The notes under the pieces are model-generated. The model was given only the letters and a program-made list of their open reading frames with translations, ran no database searches and had not been told where the DNA came from. A DNA stretch of 64,000 nucleotides from Terfezia claveryi (Eukaryota > Ascomycota > Pezizomycetes > Pezizales > Pezizaceae). Location of the stretch: contig WHUX01000132.1 of the NCBI GenBank assembly GCA_015179025.1, forward strand, positions 1 to 64,000, in the 5' to 3' direction. Of the stretch, positions 30,302-42,149 are shown piece by piece (positions within the stretch are counted from its first letter, which is position 1; each line of letters opens with the position of its first letter). The position numbers were made by a program, and so were the translations under genes.

Positions 30302-31552
30302 TCACAGCTTGCTCCTAACCACGACTCCCTCCTCCCCCCTCTCCCCTACTCTGACAGCCCCCTCCCTCAACCTCACCAACCCCTCCTGCACACAAGTAGC
30401 AACCAATCTCCCATCCCCACCTCTCCAAACTCTCTGCGTCACCACGCCCCTCTCCTCCCCGACCCACTGCGCATCCATGTCCACCAACAGCCATCCCCCA
30501 TCCTTATCATCCTCCCCTTTATCCACCCTCGTCTCACGCCCCACATGAAAATACACTACATGATCCAAACTCACCAACATCTTCAAATTTTCCCCTCCCG
30601 CCGCGCTATTAACCCTCCCCACCGTGCCAATAAACCAATTATCAGTAAAATATGCCAATGCAGCAAGCTGCACATGCGGAATCCCACTTTCAGCCTGCGG
30701 CAGCATAGGCTTTCTCGCGCGCACCCAGAACCTAACTTTTCTCTCAGAATAGGGCTGTGAAGTGGGGTAGGCCGAGGGTTGTAGTCTTCGCCACTCGAAG
30801 GGGTCTCTGTCGAGCCGGCGTTTGTGGTAGATCACGGTCGCGGAGACTCTTGAGAGTGTTTTCTCATCTGTGGGGATAGTTGGATCTTCGGGGTTCTTGG
30901 ATTTTTTGTAGGCAATGGTGGACTGGAGCTTGGTGCATAGTTCTTCTCCCTTTTTGATATTTTCCTCTTCATTCGCGACTTCGTTTGGTTTCGGAACATC
31001 CGGCATCTCCACCTGCCATTCTGCCACCGAGCCAGAATGTCTTCGCGCCTCCGCGACCGGCTTCTGGAAGCTCGCCATAAACAAAAAAATCACCTTACCC
31101 ATCTGCTGCACCTTGACCTGCCGAGTGGCAAAACTCCTCCCGTTTCTGACATTCACGACTTCATACGTAATTGGTATCTTCGCATCTCCAGCGAGCACAA
31201 AGTACGCGTGGATGCTGTGGAGCCAGAAGCCCTCTGGGACAGTGGATGCAGCCGCGACAATGGATTGCCCGATGATTTCGCCTCCGTAGATGCCCCGTGC
31301 TCCGGGAGGGTGCCAGAGGGCATTGGTATTGGTGAAGGTCGTGGGGGTGACGGGGGTGAGGTGGAGGTAGTGCTCGATAAGGGAGAGGGAGGAGAGATAT
31401 GGTGGTATGGGATAGAGGGTGGAAGTGGGTTTGGAGAAGTTAGGGGGTAGTGGGGTGGTGTTTGCAGTGCTGAGGTCGGAGGAGCTGGCAGGGTCGATGT
31501 TTTCTTCACCTTTGACAGTGGGGGGCCGAGGTTCCTCGGAATCGCGGGGCAT
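30302..31552 (-). CDS. TES1: Peroxisomal acyl-CoA thioesterase II (416 aa)
   Basis: Hydrolyses acyl-CoA to fatty acid and CoA; the fungal enzyme works beside peroxisomal beta-oxidation. ATG 31552 (MPRDSEEPRPPTVKG) is the first in frame. The double hot-dog fold is recognisable: RGIYGGEIIGQSIVAAASTV, LHSIHAYFVLAGD, VRNGRSFATRQVKVQQMGKV in the first half, and LAALAYFTDNWFIGTVG, VSLDHVVYFH, ERGVVTQRVW, LVATCVQEGLVRL in the second. The TesB-type active-site Asp (YFTDNW) and a Gln in CVQEGL are present. The last three residues SKL are a canonical PTS1 peroxisome signal. No intron. A Lys/Glu-rich insertion (about residues 190-225) enlarges the middle. Confidence 0.9.
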   Translation of the reverse strand: MPRDSEEPRPPTVKGEENIDPASSSDLSTANTTPLPPNFSKPTSTLYPIPPYLSSLSLIEHYLHLTPVTPTTFTNTNALWHPPGARGIYGGEIIGQSIVAAASTVPEGFWLHSIHAYFVLAGDAKIPITYEVVNVRNGRSFATRQVKVQQMGKVIFLFMASFQKPVAEARRHSGSVAEWQVEMPDVPKPNEVANEEENIKKGEELCTKLQSTIAYKKSKNPEDPTIPTDEKTLSRVSATVIYHKRRLDRDPFEWRRLQPSAYPTSQPYSERKVRFWVRARKPMLPQAESGIPHVQLAALAYFTDNWFIGTVGRVNSAAGGENLKMLVSLDHVVYFHVGRETRVDKGEDDKDGGWLLVDMDAQWVGEERGVVTQRVWRGGDGRLVATCVQEGLVRLREGAVRVGERGEEGVVVRSKL

Positions 31553-32393
31553 GCTAGATGGTGATGATACGGAGGTAACCGGAGCTGCTTCGTTCTTCCT
31601 CTTGTCTTTGATCTTTGCCGGGTATATAGAATTCGGATTGCAATCAAATAGGTATATCGTGTCAACCCAAACTCCTCCAAATGAAAAAATCGTAAATAAA
31701 CCTTTCACACAAGAACCTATGTATGTACGAGCGTGGTAGAAAGCCCATTCGCCCCTGCCTTGCACCTCGGCTCGTCAACACCGCAGCCCAACCCTGCTCT
31801 ATAGTCAGCGCCGAGTGTGCAGTGTACATTCCGACTATGCTGAATAGCTCGGTAGGAGTGTGAATTCGATCCTGGCTGGAAGGGGAGGTGAGAATAACCA
31901 GCATATGACCATGAGCTGGAAAAACCTAAGGGCAGGTAAGTAGGTAGTCAGCCTCACGAGACTGTCTCGAAGTACTGGGTAAGTACAGATGTAAGTACTT
32001 GTTTGATCTCATTCACTTGACACGTTTACGCTCTCGATATAGGTAAGTACTTACAGTACCCCATGCGACAATCTCAATCTCTTCCCCTAGGTAGATCCTT
32101 ACCATGCCCATCCAACAACCTCTTTACCGATATTGCATTATCTCCGAGTGTTGACGAATCTGATGCCGAGTCTCTTCTCTGCCTCCCGAATACCCATCTC
32201 CATATACGAATGACTACGAATGATTCCAATCATGACATGCTCAGGGTACTTAGTTAATGTAGGTCTGCCAAGACCTGATGCTTTACATATCCCCCCATAA
32301 CCAATAATACATAAAGAATCCACACCAAGCCAATATGTATCCCTCAATACTGTTAACAACAACAACACCACCAATACCCCCCTTCAACGCCAC
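31553..32393. other. Thioesterase promoter and 3' flank of the methyltransferase gene
   Basis: 840 bases, no coding signal. Several GTAAGTACTT-type repeats at about 31935-32060. The ORF extending the thioesterase upstream to 31765 has no ATG. Confidence 0.5.
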
Positions 32394-34398
32394 TTAGATC
32401 TTCACAGCCACCCAATACTGCGCTCGATACTCATAATTCAACATACTTCTCTCATCTTGAATATACCCAGTCCTCACCTCTCCCACCTCTCCCTTCCCCG
32501 TCCTACCCCCACCTCCCTCTTGAGATAACCCCCTCTTCTCAATTTTAAACCCACAAGCCCCCACCACCCCCAACACTTCTTCCAACGTCAACTCCACACT
32601 CCCCGTTCCCTCGATTCCACTCACCCCACCCTTACATCCACTTGCACCCCCTGCACTACGCTCCGGCATCTCCCTTCCCTCCCAATGCCACAACAATGGC
32701 CCTAAATTAATCCATACCCCGCCCTTCCTAAGCACTTTATAAATCGTCTCCACATACGCAATCACATTTGGGGCTGTATCGATAAAGAATACAGTGCACA
32801 CCGCATCCCATGCGTTCAGGCTCCCTTCGCTCCCATAACACTGTAAGAAGTCGCCCGCGATCATGCTGAATCTAGTGGCTGGGAGGGAGTATGGTGGGAA
32901 TGAGGGAGTGGACGTGGATGAGGAGGGAGGGGGAGATGAGGAGTAAGGATTCTGAGGAAGGGTAGAGGTGCGGTTAATTAGCAGATGACCCGGGTGTACG
33001 TCCGGGATCTGCACCGAACGGAGATGGTTCTGCCGCGTGAGATGGTGCGAGAAGGAGTGTATGAATGGGTGGATAGTGAACTCGTTTACTTTCGACGTGC
33101 TACTCCTCTCACATATCTTATCAGCTACCCTCCTGGGAAAGAAAAGGATTATTAGGGTACGGAGCAATATACCAATTCAACACGAAATTACTCGCCACAA
33201 GCTGATGATAACTAAACTCGTTCCCCTGACTCTCAAACCCCGCGCAGACGATATCAAACGCTAACCTCCCCAACCCAGCTCCGGGGACAAGTACTTTGAT
33301 CTCATCTCTCCTTCTCCTCCGTGCACCCTTATCCTCACTGGCTGTACTAGGATCAATATCTTCATGGAGGGGGAATCGCGAACAGAGCTCATCCAAGACG
33401 GGTTTATAGCACCTCTCCCTTTCAGCATGGCCCTCGAGTGCCCAGTCCCGATAGAATTGTTTGAGCGTTGATTTGACCTTCTCCATATCCTCCGGGGTCG
33501 CGTGGGATTCCCACCATGGTTTCTTGAATTTTTTTCCGTTCCCTAACTTCTCGCTGTCACCAGGCTGTGCATTTAAAGTGTCAACGTCCCCCTCAGCTAT
33601 ATTTGTCTGTGTATTCGCATGTTCCTCCCTCGACAGTTCGGCAGGAACTCCAAACGCCCCCACCCCACTCGCAAAAAAACCCTCCGCCACCTCCGCATTC
33701 TCTGCAATCGCAGCATCCAGACTACTCAACACCTCCAAATACGCATTCCCCCCCGTACCAATCATTGCCCGCTCAAGAATCTCCCGGTGCTTTCTGCTTA
33801 ATGCCCAATACTCCTTGCGACGCTGGTGAGTGAGATTTAAATGTGCAGATCTCCGGTAGAGGTAGTAGCTGCTTAATGTACTTGTTAACGCTTTCAGTTC
33901 TGCTGGATCTGAGAGAGGGTCTGAAATCGAATGTTCCTCGTCATCCCTCACGCCGGCCTCAATTCCACCGCTTTCTTGCTCATTATCAGCATCATTGTCG
34001 TCGTTACAGTCATCAGCATCCCCTTCACCCTCACCCTCAACCACAACCTGCCCGGCACCCCCAGGCCCTGTCCCCTCTACCCCCCCACCATCCTTCTCCC
34101 TCCAATGTGCATGCGCATGTGAATGTGAATGTGAATGCCAGTGAGAATGTGATATTGCATAACTCGCCGCTGTAGTTATGCTGACATCGACGGCTTCGGA
34201 AGAAGAGGCAGAGATTGTGGTGTCTTTATTGCCGAGGTTGTGTGTGGTATGTGTGGTTTGTTGATCTTGATCTTCAGGCGAGGCATGCTCATGTCCACCA
34301 TTATCGGTCGGGTTCGTAGGCCGTTCCGACAGATCACAGGCGGAGTATGATGTCGCAGCCTTATCCGGTGGGGGATTTATTGGTTGATTGTCAGACAT
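32394..34398 (-). CDS. CARNMT1: Carnosine N-methyltransferase-like protein (N2227 family, 654 aa, 2 exons)
   Basis: SAM-dependent methyltransferase of the N2227/CARNMT1 family (yeast YNL092W), which methylates carnosine-type histidine substrates in animals; the fungal substrate is not settled. Exons are 34398-33173 and 33132-32394 with a 40-bp intron (GTATAT donor), total 1965 bases. The first 150 residues are disordered, acidic and contain a His-rich run SHSHWHSHSHSHAHAHW. Core motifs: EIKVLVPGAGLGRLAFDIV (SAM loop), ESQGNEFSYHQLVASNFVLN, IHPFIHSFSHH, FSMIAGDFLQCY, DAVCTVFFIDTAPNVIAYVE and GGVWINLGPLLWHW. A low-complexity Ser/Pro insert lies before FSMIAGD. All conserved family blocks are present, so it is probably functional. 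Confidence 0.88.
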
Positions 34399-35261
34399 TC
34401 CGGCTACTGCTGCTCTATCTTCCCGAGAATATATCCCTATGAACTTTTGCGGCGTGGTATATTTCTAACGATCCAGAATAATTAAAACGTATACCCTACT
34501 GCATGCAGAGTCCATCATATCAGCTTATATACACCCATTAGTCCCACAAAATATAATTAGCACACCCTCGTAATCAAACACGAATAAGATGACCTGCACG
34601 ATACACGAACATGAGCCTAGTTAGACTCCATAAATCTACAGCTAAGGACAGAACGAATGCGGGGGATCTGCGCCTACCCTCTACACATGCTGTACGTCAG
34701 AGTGAAACAAGGATGCGTGGATGTGCAGAAATCACACGTCTGGCAGTACTGGTACTTGCTAAAAGTTTAGTTAGAGACTCGGGAAGGTCTTGGCAGAAGG
34801 GGGTTTGATTCGGGGAATCGTTGTGTCTTCTTTTTCATACAAGCGGATCATCATACAATACACTACTGTGCATGTTTCTTCACGACTGACTGTGGTTGAG
34901 CTTTATTCTGAGTATAATCGTTCTATAAGTTCTACCTACCTACCGGTACTTCAACCTACAGTATGCTCAGTAAACTACTACAATAGTATCTGCATTATTC
35001 AATGCTCGTATTACTATTCATAGCTAAACCGAGTAAAACAACAACGCTATAAACAGAATAGGACCTTGTTAATGCTCCCTAAAAGAACCAAAGCTCCCAG
35101 ACCAATCCCGTCCAAATAAATAAAGAACACAAGATGACCACCAACTGTACTGACACTGCATGTATTCTCATGGAAAACCATGAACCCTAAAACAAAATTG
35201 AAATTGTAGCACAAGCGCCAGCTACTTATAGCCTCCATTATGGATTACGATGTTTGCTCGC
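34399..35261. other. Spacer between methyltransferase promoter and carboxypeptidase 3' end
   Basis: 860 bases without a supported gene; the short ORFs are not conserved-looking. Confidence 0.5.
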
Positions 35262-37092
35262 CTAAAGTTCCCCCTCGAACCTTGGGGTGGAGGTCTCCCA
35301 GTACTTGCCATCAAGCCACTCATTCAACATCTGCAAGCTTGGCTCAGGTTGGTTGAATGGAACCATGTGACCGGCCTGGTAGAGTCTCAAGAAGGTGAAG
35401 TTGCCAAAGGATTTGATCTGTCCCACCTCCTTATCCCCAAGCATGTATGGAGTCAATTTTTCATGGTTGAAGGCAGCCTGGCCCTTCCACTCAAGAGCGT
35501 TGGTCCAGGCCTGGTTTCCGAGCCAGTTGCAAATGAAGTCGGCATCACCAGCATAGATCAGGACGGGAATCTTCTTCAGGATCTCTGGTATGAACTTGTG
35601 GAATGGAAGCATCCTATTTGACATTAGCATTGCTGCCAGAGGGATCATGAAAGATATGACTTACCAGTCGCCATTGAACAGAAAGTCTCGGTTGACGTCA
35701 AAGTTGCAGCTGTCAAAGCTAGACACCTCCGCACCCAAAGCATTCATAACCTCTTTCTTGTTCATGAAATCTTTAATGTATCCCATCTCAGAGTAGCAGA
35801 GGTTGGAAGTATCCTCGCACCTCCCACGAATATCATAGACGTTCAATCCAGTTCGTTGATAAGGACCCATCATCGCATTGTTGCAGTAGATAGAAGCAGG
35901 AACGCATCGCCAGACGGACTGGCTGTCATAACATCCCTGGATGAGCGAACTACAGCGGGGGTAGGAAGACTCCATGTTGGCGCACTCTGAAGGGGACAAC
36001 ACTGCCTTGTATCCACCTTCTCCACAAGCCATAGGTGCGTAGTACTTATACTGCGTAAGACCATCGGTCAAACCGTTCCCGATCAAGATGGACTTGAGAT
36101 TGATATTCCTATCCTCATGCTCAAGGATCTTCGCCGCAAATGTTGGAATATAGTGACCAGCATACTGGGTGAGGTCAGCAAAACGAATCAATCGGCGAGA
36201 ATTGGTAGTGGACTTACGGATTCACCAGCAATGTGAAAATCTTGCTTGCCATATTGAGGGAACTTCTCAAAGAAGAGAGTCAAGAATGCATAAACATCCT
36301 CAGCTGCAGCGGCGGTGCTCTTGGTGGCAGTATCGGAGTAAGAGTATCCAACATTGACGGGTTGGTCCAAGAATATGACACTGGAGTTGGAGTTCCAGGA
36401 GAACTTGTTCTGTTCTGGCTTGATGTGGCTATTGATGGAGGAAGGGCCAAGCTCCATGAACAAACCAGTCATGGAAGAGCAGCCTGGGCCACCGTTGAGC
36501 CACAAAGTAACTGGATCGTTCTTTGGGTCATTTCGGGACTCAAAGAACCCTAGGAGAAAGTAAGCAACTGGACAACCGAAAATAGTGGCTGACAGGGGGC
36601 CTTACAGAAGAAGAAATGCTTGTCATCATCGACATCTAGATATCCGCTCAACTGCTTCACGTCCTCATCGATACCCAAAGAATTGGGCTTCTTCACCCTC
36701 AACCTCTTGTTTTTGAGGTTACCACTTAACTTCTTCCTCTTCTCCCCGTTCCCGCTGTTCGTAACATACATACTCTCCAACTCATCTCCGGTAATAATGT
36801 AATCATAATCAGAGTCTGGCCTCTTGGAAGCCGCCTTTGGCTTAAATCCCTTGGAAGTAAGCCTCTGGACAGCATCAGTAGTATCACCAGGGAAGAGGTC
36901 TGCAACTTCCCTCCAGATGGAAATGGCCTCGGGGGTGAGCTCCCCGTGGACATGCTTGAGCTGAGAGTATGCGGAGGACAGGAAGGAGGGAACCTGGTCC
37001 TTGACCTCCATAGAGTCATGTGTCTCAGATCTAGAGATGAGAGCGGTTGCCCCGAGGGCAAAAGGCAATGCCGAAGCTAATGTGAGCTTCAT
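35262..37092 (-). CDS. PRC1: Carboxypeptidase Y, vacuolar serine carboxypeptidase (556 aa, 4 exons)
   Basis: Removes C-terminal residues from peptides in the vacuole. Exons 37092-36606, 36549-36218, 36164-35665 and 35613-35262 total 1671 bases. Begins [20 protein letters not shown], a signal peptide, followed by a propeptide ([20 protein letters not shown]). Mature-enzyme landmarks: [17 protein letters not shown] near 180; the nucleophile motif HIAGES-YAGHYIP with Ser 273; [17 protein letters not shown] with Asp 463; [13 protein letters not shown] with His 522. The cysteines of the family ([22 protein letters not shown]) are present. Intron 2 (36165-36217) falls directly after the catalytic Ser codon. 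Sequence and length fit the family; expected to be active. Confidence 0.95.
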
Positions 37093-40000
37093 GATTACGT
37101 TGTGTGAAGTATACGAGCAAGTGCTTTCTTATCGTCAACGATGGAAGCAGAGTAGAGGTACTCTGGAAAGTGAGCGAGCTACACAACTAACTGGTAGCGA
37201 GGATAAAGAAGACAAGCAAAGTGCAAGCGTGCAAGAGTGTTGATGTTGTTGAGATGAGCGAAATCTAGAGAAGAAGAGGGAGAAGAGGAAGAAGGCGGCT
37301 TTTGTTTCCGGCGCGAGCTCGAGCTTCCTCCGAATGACTGATCACGAGCTGGGGTCTGTGTAATCTGCAGCACTAAGCCCCGACCGTGGTGTTTGGGCAG
37401 GGATAGCTCTCCACAACGCGGTGCGATAGACACCCAGCGCGATAGGCAGCATTCAGTGCACGAACGCGGACTCCTCCCGGCACGAGGAGGTTGGAGAAAG
37501 TGCGACATCCCCCCGGATATTCGGAGTAAGCTAAGCCCCAGTAGGGTCCCCCATCCTATCTCGACTACAACGTGCACAGAATTCGGATTTACGCAGCAAA
37601 AGTTGAGGCTAATACAATGAGCGAAGTCAGAACAATTCACTGTACAGCAGAAGATTACGCAAGTAACACCTAATTATCGGTCTGAAGTTATAAGCTCAAG
37701 CTTGTCTCACCGTTGTATCTAGAGGTACCTAGTACCTAGGTAGGTACAGTGTTCCATGCAGGGACATGAAACTGCAGCTGGATAGAAAGCGCACAACCGA
37801 TGAGCCAACGAAAACCTTGAAGAATTCACTACATAGACCATGTGCCTGATTTTTTTGATGCGTTATGTCTCAGCCGTTAATTGTCCTGGATTCGGCACGC
37901 CTTGTTATGATATTCCCTTAGCTGGATATATCCCTCCTTGAGACTACTAAATACCCGTTTCCTGTAAACATAGTTTTCCCGCTATACCAATCCTACAGTG
38001 TCATAGGCAGCACTCAAAACATAATTTCGTGACAAGGTTCAATATTGCAGAACGTTCGGGAATAGAAAGCTGGAGGGAACCTCATAGCTAGTGTACAAAA
38101 TCAGTGGACATAAGAAGAGGAATGTGGACAGCGGAAATTTTGCAGCAGGATCTACTGTATTGGCAAAAGATCATGAATGGGAGCTCCAGAGCATTAACTT
38201 ATATATTTCGTCCGGACTTGCTTCAGCTGACACCGTGTTCGTCGTTTGCCGGGTGTTTATCTCAACTGGGTCTATTCCTGCAACGACGAGCGATTGCCCT
38301 AGCAGTTTTCCAGCACCAGTTAAATTGGTTTTGGTCCAAGTTGGACAAGGTCTTCGATGGATGCATCATTAGCTATGGACATCCCAGATCTATCATGTTA
38401 TCATTTCCATCGGGTCACGGAATACATATGCCCAGTTGCTCCTCGTTGGCGTTTTGTTTTGATTTAAGACCAACCTAAGCTCAAAATTGGATGATGGATT
38501 CAAAATACCGCTTAACATAAAAATGTGCGAAACCTCTGCTTTGTCTTTCTTGGCTAACTTCAAGTCTATTTCTGCTTACTAACTCTAAACTTAACATTAA
38601 CAAGAAAGATTACGAAATCCCTCTAATAATAATAATATATCCTATGTGGTTGGAGGATATGGCGGGTTAGAACCGTCGTGATGGGGCAGGTTTGTATGTA
38701 TGCATTGGTCTCATGTTAGAATCCCCAAGTCCATCGCCGAGACCTTTCTAGTCAGCGTTATGCTAGTGCTTCCCGCAATAAACTTGATCAATCAACCAAG
38801 CTCAAAGCTTCCGTATCCTAGTGCATGCACGCATATCCCGCCGTTAATTGCGACAGGTTATGGGCCCAGTTAGCATCTTGCTACTTTACATTTGCCTCTT
38901 TTTTGCCTTCTTTTCTTTGGATAGTACGGATATGTATACTGCACTTGCATACAGTTGTCCTACCTTGGGAAGATCAGTGGATCAATAATGGTTTTCAAGA
39001 CAAATATATGTACAACACTTGTTCAGGTAAACAAGCCACATTACGGCCGTCGACTGCTAGCGCGGGGGTCTCTTGAAGTGATTCGAAGTATCTTAAGCCT
39101 CGGGGTGGGCGGTGTACTACTGTGGATTGTTCCTATAAAACTTGTGTTCACATCGGCTCTGTGCATGCATCAGACAATCCTGAGGATAACTATGTAGAGC
39201 AGCAGTATCTGTCGTTACGGTTAGTCGTTAAAAGGTCAATTTACCTATTTCGCACTTGGGTCATCTTCAGATATCTTGTAGCCTATGAGAGTCAGTATGA
39301 TACTAAGTACCTGTATATGAAGGGTGCAGGGGTAGTATTTAAAAAGTACAATGCGTGGGTGAAAGTTATTGCGCACCGCTGCATATTGTGTGTATAATTT
39401 TCCCCCGCGCCCTTTAAGTAAATACACAAGTAAGTAAGTAAGTAGTCTTCTTTCCGGTCCTTGTGGAGATCTTGTATCTGATCGTGGTCAGCATTCAACA
39501 GCCTTAATATCAGTAATATTCATCAATTAGTCGGACCACTTTAGCACTTGACTGTACACTCCTAATATCTTGGGGGAAAAATATGATTCCTAAAAACTCA
39601 GCAAGTGAATCTAGTGGGGTATAAGGCTAGTTCTACACACAGCGGTCAGCATTCTATAACCAGAGCGGGGTGGGTGAGGGAATTGTTAAATTCCCTAAGC
39701 TTGCAGCAGAACCCCCAAAGTCCGGTATTGTTTGTAAATAGGTGCTAAACCAGTGGTCAGCAGTTGGCACTTTGGAGATAGTACTTACCTAATTTTACAA
39801 ACCAAGTCATAGTTTATTTAGGTGCCTATACCACCGCCAGCAGTCAGCAATATCTCGAAATTATACCTGTTATTGGTCTTCAGTTAATTGAGAACGCCCT
39901 GTTCACTTCATAGATGTTGTTAGCACGTCACAATCCCACCCAGGGCCTTACCATATTTGATTCTTTCTCAAGATGCTTTTATGAATATAACGGTTTAGCT

Positions 40001-41366
40001 GCATATAGGATAATTTCTATCCATTTAATCGTTAGCAGCATGGAAAGCTGTCAATGTGATTACTCACGTGGCCTCTACCTCTCTTCACAATCTATATTCA
40101 GGTCAGCAGTACCCTATCTCGAGAGACCTACCTTATAATTACCATAGTTATTCAACCCACTATGTATGAATATTATATTAGCATCCCTACCTCTCAATCT
40201 GGGCTGACTTACTTCCTATATTGTATGGATAGAGGTCCAGTCAACAGGAGTAGAAGTGGGTGTATATATACCCATATATTGTCGAGGGGCATTGGGACAC
40301 AACGTGGACCGAACTTGGCCTTCACCATGACCGGAGCTGTGAAACTTAGTCTACGGCACCATGAAACAACGAGTTTATGTTTCTATAACCATAGTCCGAC
40401 AAGACTAGTGTTTCTGCCTAGTAATATTCACATATGATGTACATATGAGACGGTTGAACTCTAGGGCCGTTGTTAATGGAATTGTTTATGGCTTTGAAGT
40501 TCGTAGCCGGGGCGAGGTGGTTGATTCGAAAATTCTATGCTACTTTGGTGTTTTTGATTCTGACATGAATTCTTATTTGACATGCTTTTGTATGAGAAGG
40601 TTATGTTTCACACCTTTTTTTCACATAGATAACAAGCTCCCACTAATACCAAGTATCATTACTAGGTGTACGTTCCAATGAAATTGATATTAAACAAAGG
40701 GGCTGCTACAAACTAGGGGCCCAAATGTACGCTAAATACAACCCAGTGCTTGATACCAGCAGAGGAATAATGGTAGTATATCAAACACCTCAAGAACAAA
40801 GAGGGTGAACTCGCGGCAGGGCCAAGTATGGCAAATTAAGCCAGCCTCTACTTTTCTTATTAGTTCTAGGTCAAACAAATATAAATGTAAGATGACCATC
40901 TGAACAGAATGACGAAGGCCCTGTGAACCCACTGCAACATTTCTGAGGATGCAAATATTGGTATGTATCCTTCTTCAGATGGATTGACTAGATAGTTCCT
41001 CTCCATATCTTTGTTTTGCGGCATAAGCTCTGACAATGCCCACCAACCGCCTCTGTCTTCCAAATTCTAACGAAAGGAAAAGCTTAAATCAAACCAGTCA
41101 CAAACTACCGAATCCCCAAAGGCGCCAGCAAAAACACAGAGGAATAAAGGCATGTATGAAAATAGAAAAGTGCACAATGTCTAGGGACTAGGGCCCAGAG
41201 TATATGCTGAAAATAGAACGAAGTATAGCATAAAATAACGTCGTGATCGTGGTATTTCGTCTTATCGTGAAGAGGGTGCACTCCGAGCATCCTGTGATGT
41301 AAAAAATCTGAAAGCAGAAGGAGAAAGGCCTCATATGAAACCGGACTCCTATGAGAGCTCAGATGT
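37093..41366. other. 4.3 kb gene-poor spacer
   Basis: The first 550 bases are GC-richer and hold the carboxypeptidase promoter (purine/pyrimidine blocks near 37260-37560). The rest is AT-rich with only short ORFs and scattered GGTCAGCA-like words at about 39485-40110. No gene or intact transposon seen; decayed repeats are likely. Confidence 0.5.
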
Positions 41367-42149
41367 TCACTTGAACACAGCCCAGATGCTATTATGGAAC
41401 CTTCCCATCATCATCAACACACTATCAAGCCCATCCAAAATTTCGTACTTCTTCGCCACCCTCTCCCTCACAGTAACTGCATCTGGCGCTGTCGCACTCC
41501 AATTCGGCACTGCAATGCAATACACCGCAAAGCAATTCCCCTGCATTTTCTCGAAGCTCACATTCTTATACTCCCATCTCTGTTGTCCCTCCAACCAATG
41601 TGCTAGTCCCTCCCCCATGATTGAGTCCTCTTGAGTCTTGAACCCGAACTCTCGCCGGAGGAAGTCCGCGGCTTCTCGGCTGCCCTTGTGAATGATCCGA
41701 TCTTGGAACAATAGCTCGATGAAGTAGACCCTGCATAGTGGGGCAGTCAAGCCAAGGGTGAGGGAATTGCAGATAGTACCCCAGGTGGAATTAGAAGAGG
41801 TGAGGGTTACAAATGTATCTTTTCCGTTGTTCTCGATGGAGGAGAAGTAGAGCTTGGAATTGAGAAAGCGTTTGGAGCGCTCTGGCTTTCGGGATGCGAC
41901 TGCGCGGACAAGCCTCTCCATGGTCTTGGGTGGTACTGGGGCTTTTGCCCGGAGGGGCTCGAAAGGCAGAGGGATAGAGCTCGTAGAATTGGAGTGCCCA
42001 TGTGAAATTAACGAAGAGGTAGAGCTCGCTTGGTGGGTGTATGACCGGGAGAATTTCGGCGGGGTATAGTCCTGGGGAAGGTATGGGGAAGAGTAGCCCG
42101 CTTGCGGGAATGTGTAGGCATGCTGCGGATGCGGGTATGTTTGGTACAT
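41367..42149 (-). CDS. Hypothetical protein (260 aa, intronless)
   Basis: Start at ATG 42149 (MYQTYPHPQHAYTFPQAGYS) is preferred; the frame runs further upstream to 42530 but that part is Phe/Leu-rich and looks non-coding. The first 75 residues are Pro/Tyr/Ser-rich and disordered. From residue 80 a compact-looking domain follows: TMERLVRAVASRKPERSKRF, LYFSSIENNGKDTFVTLTSS, TAPLCRVYFIELLFQD, GEGLAHWLEGQQRWEYKNVSFEK and KYEILDGLDSVLMMMGRF. No motif known to me. No signal peptide or membrane span. Ordinary codon use suggests a real gene; confidence in function is nil. Confidence 0.6.
   Translation of the reverse strand: MYQTYPHPQHAYTFPQAGYSSPYLPQDYTPPKFSRSYTHQASSTSSLISHGHSNSTSSIPLPFEPLRAKAPVPPKTMERLVRAVASRKPERSKRFLNSKLYFSSIENNGKDTFVTLTSSNSTWGTICNSLTLGLTAPLCRVYFIELLFQDRIIHKGSREAADFLRREFGFKTQEDSIMGEGLAHWLEGQQRWEYKNVSFEKMQGNCFAVYCIAVPNWSATAPDAVTVRERVAKKYEILDGLDSVLMMMGRFHNSIWAVFK

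Noticed and set aside
30245..30760. Pro/His-rich plus ORF
   Set aside because: Antisense of the thioesterase gene.
37393..37640. Short ORFs upstream of carboxypeptidase Y
   Set aside because: Low-quality overlapping frames in a promoter-like region; no conserved motif.
39480..40115. Spaced GGTCAGCA-like words
   Set aside because: Irregular spacing and poor flanking similarity; not enough for a repeat family.
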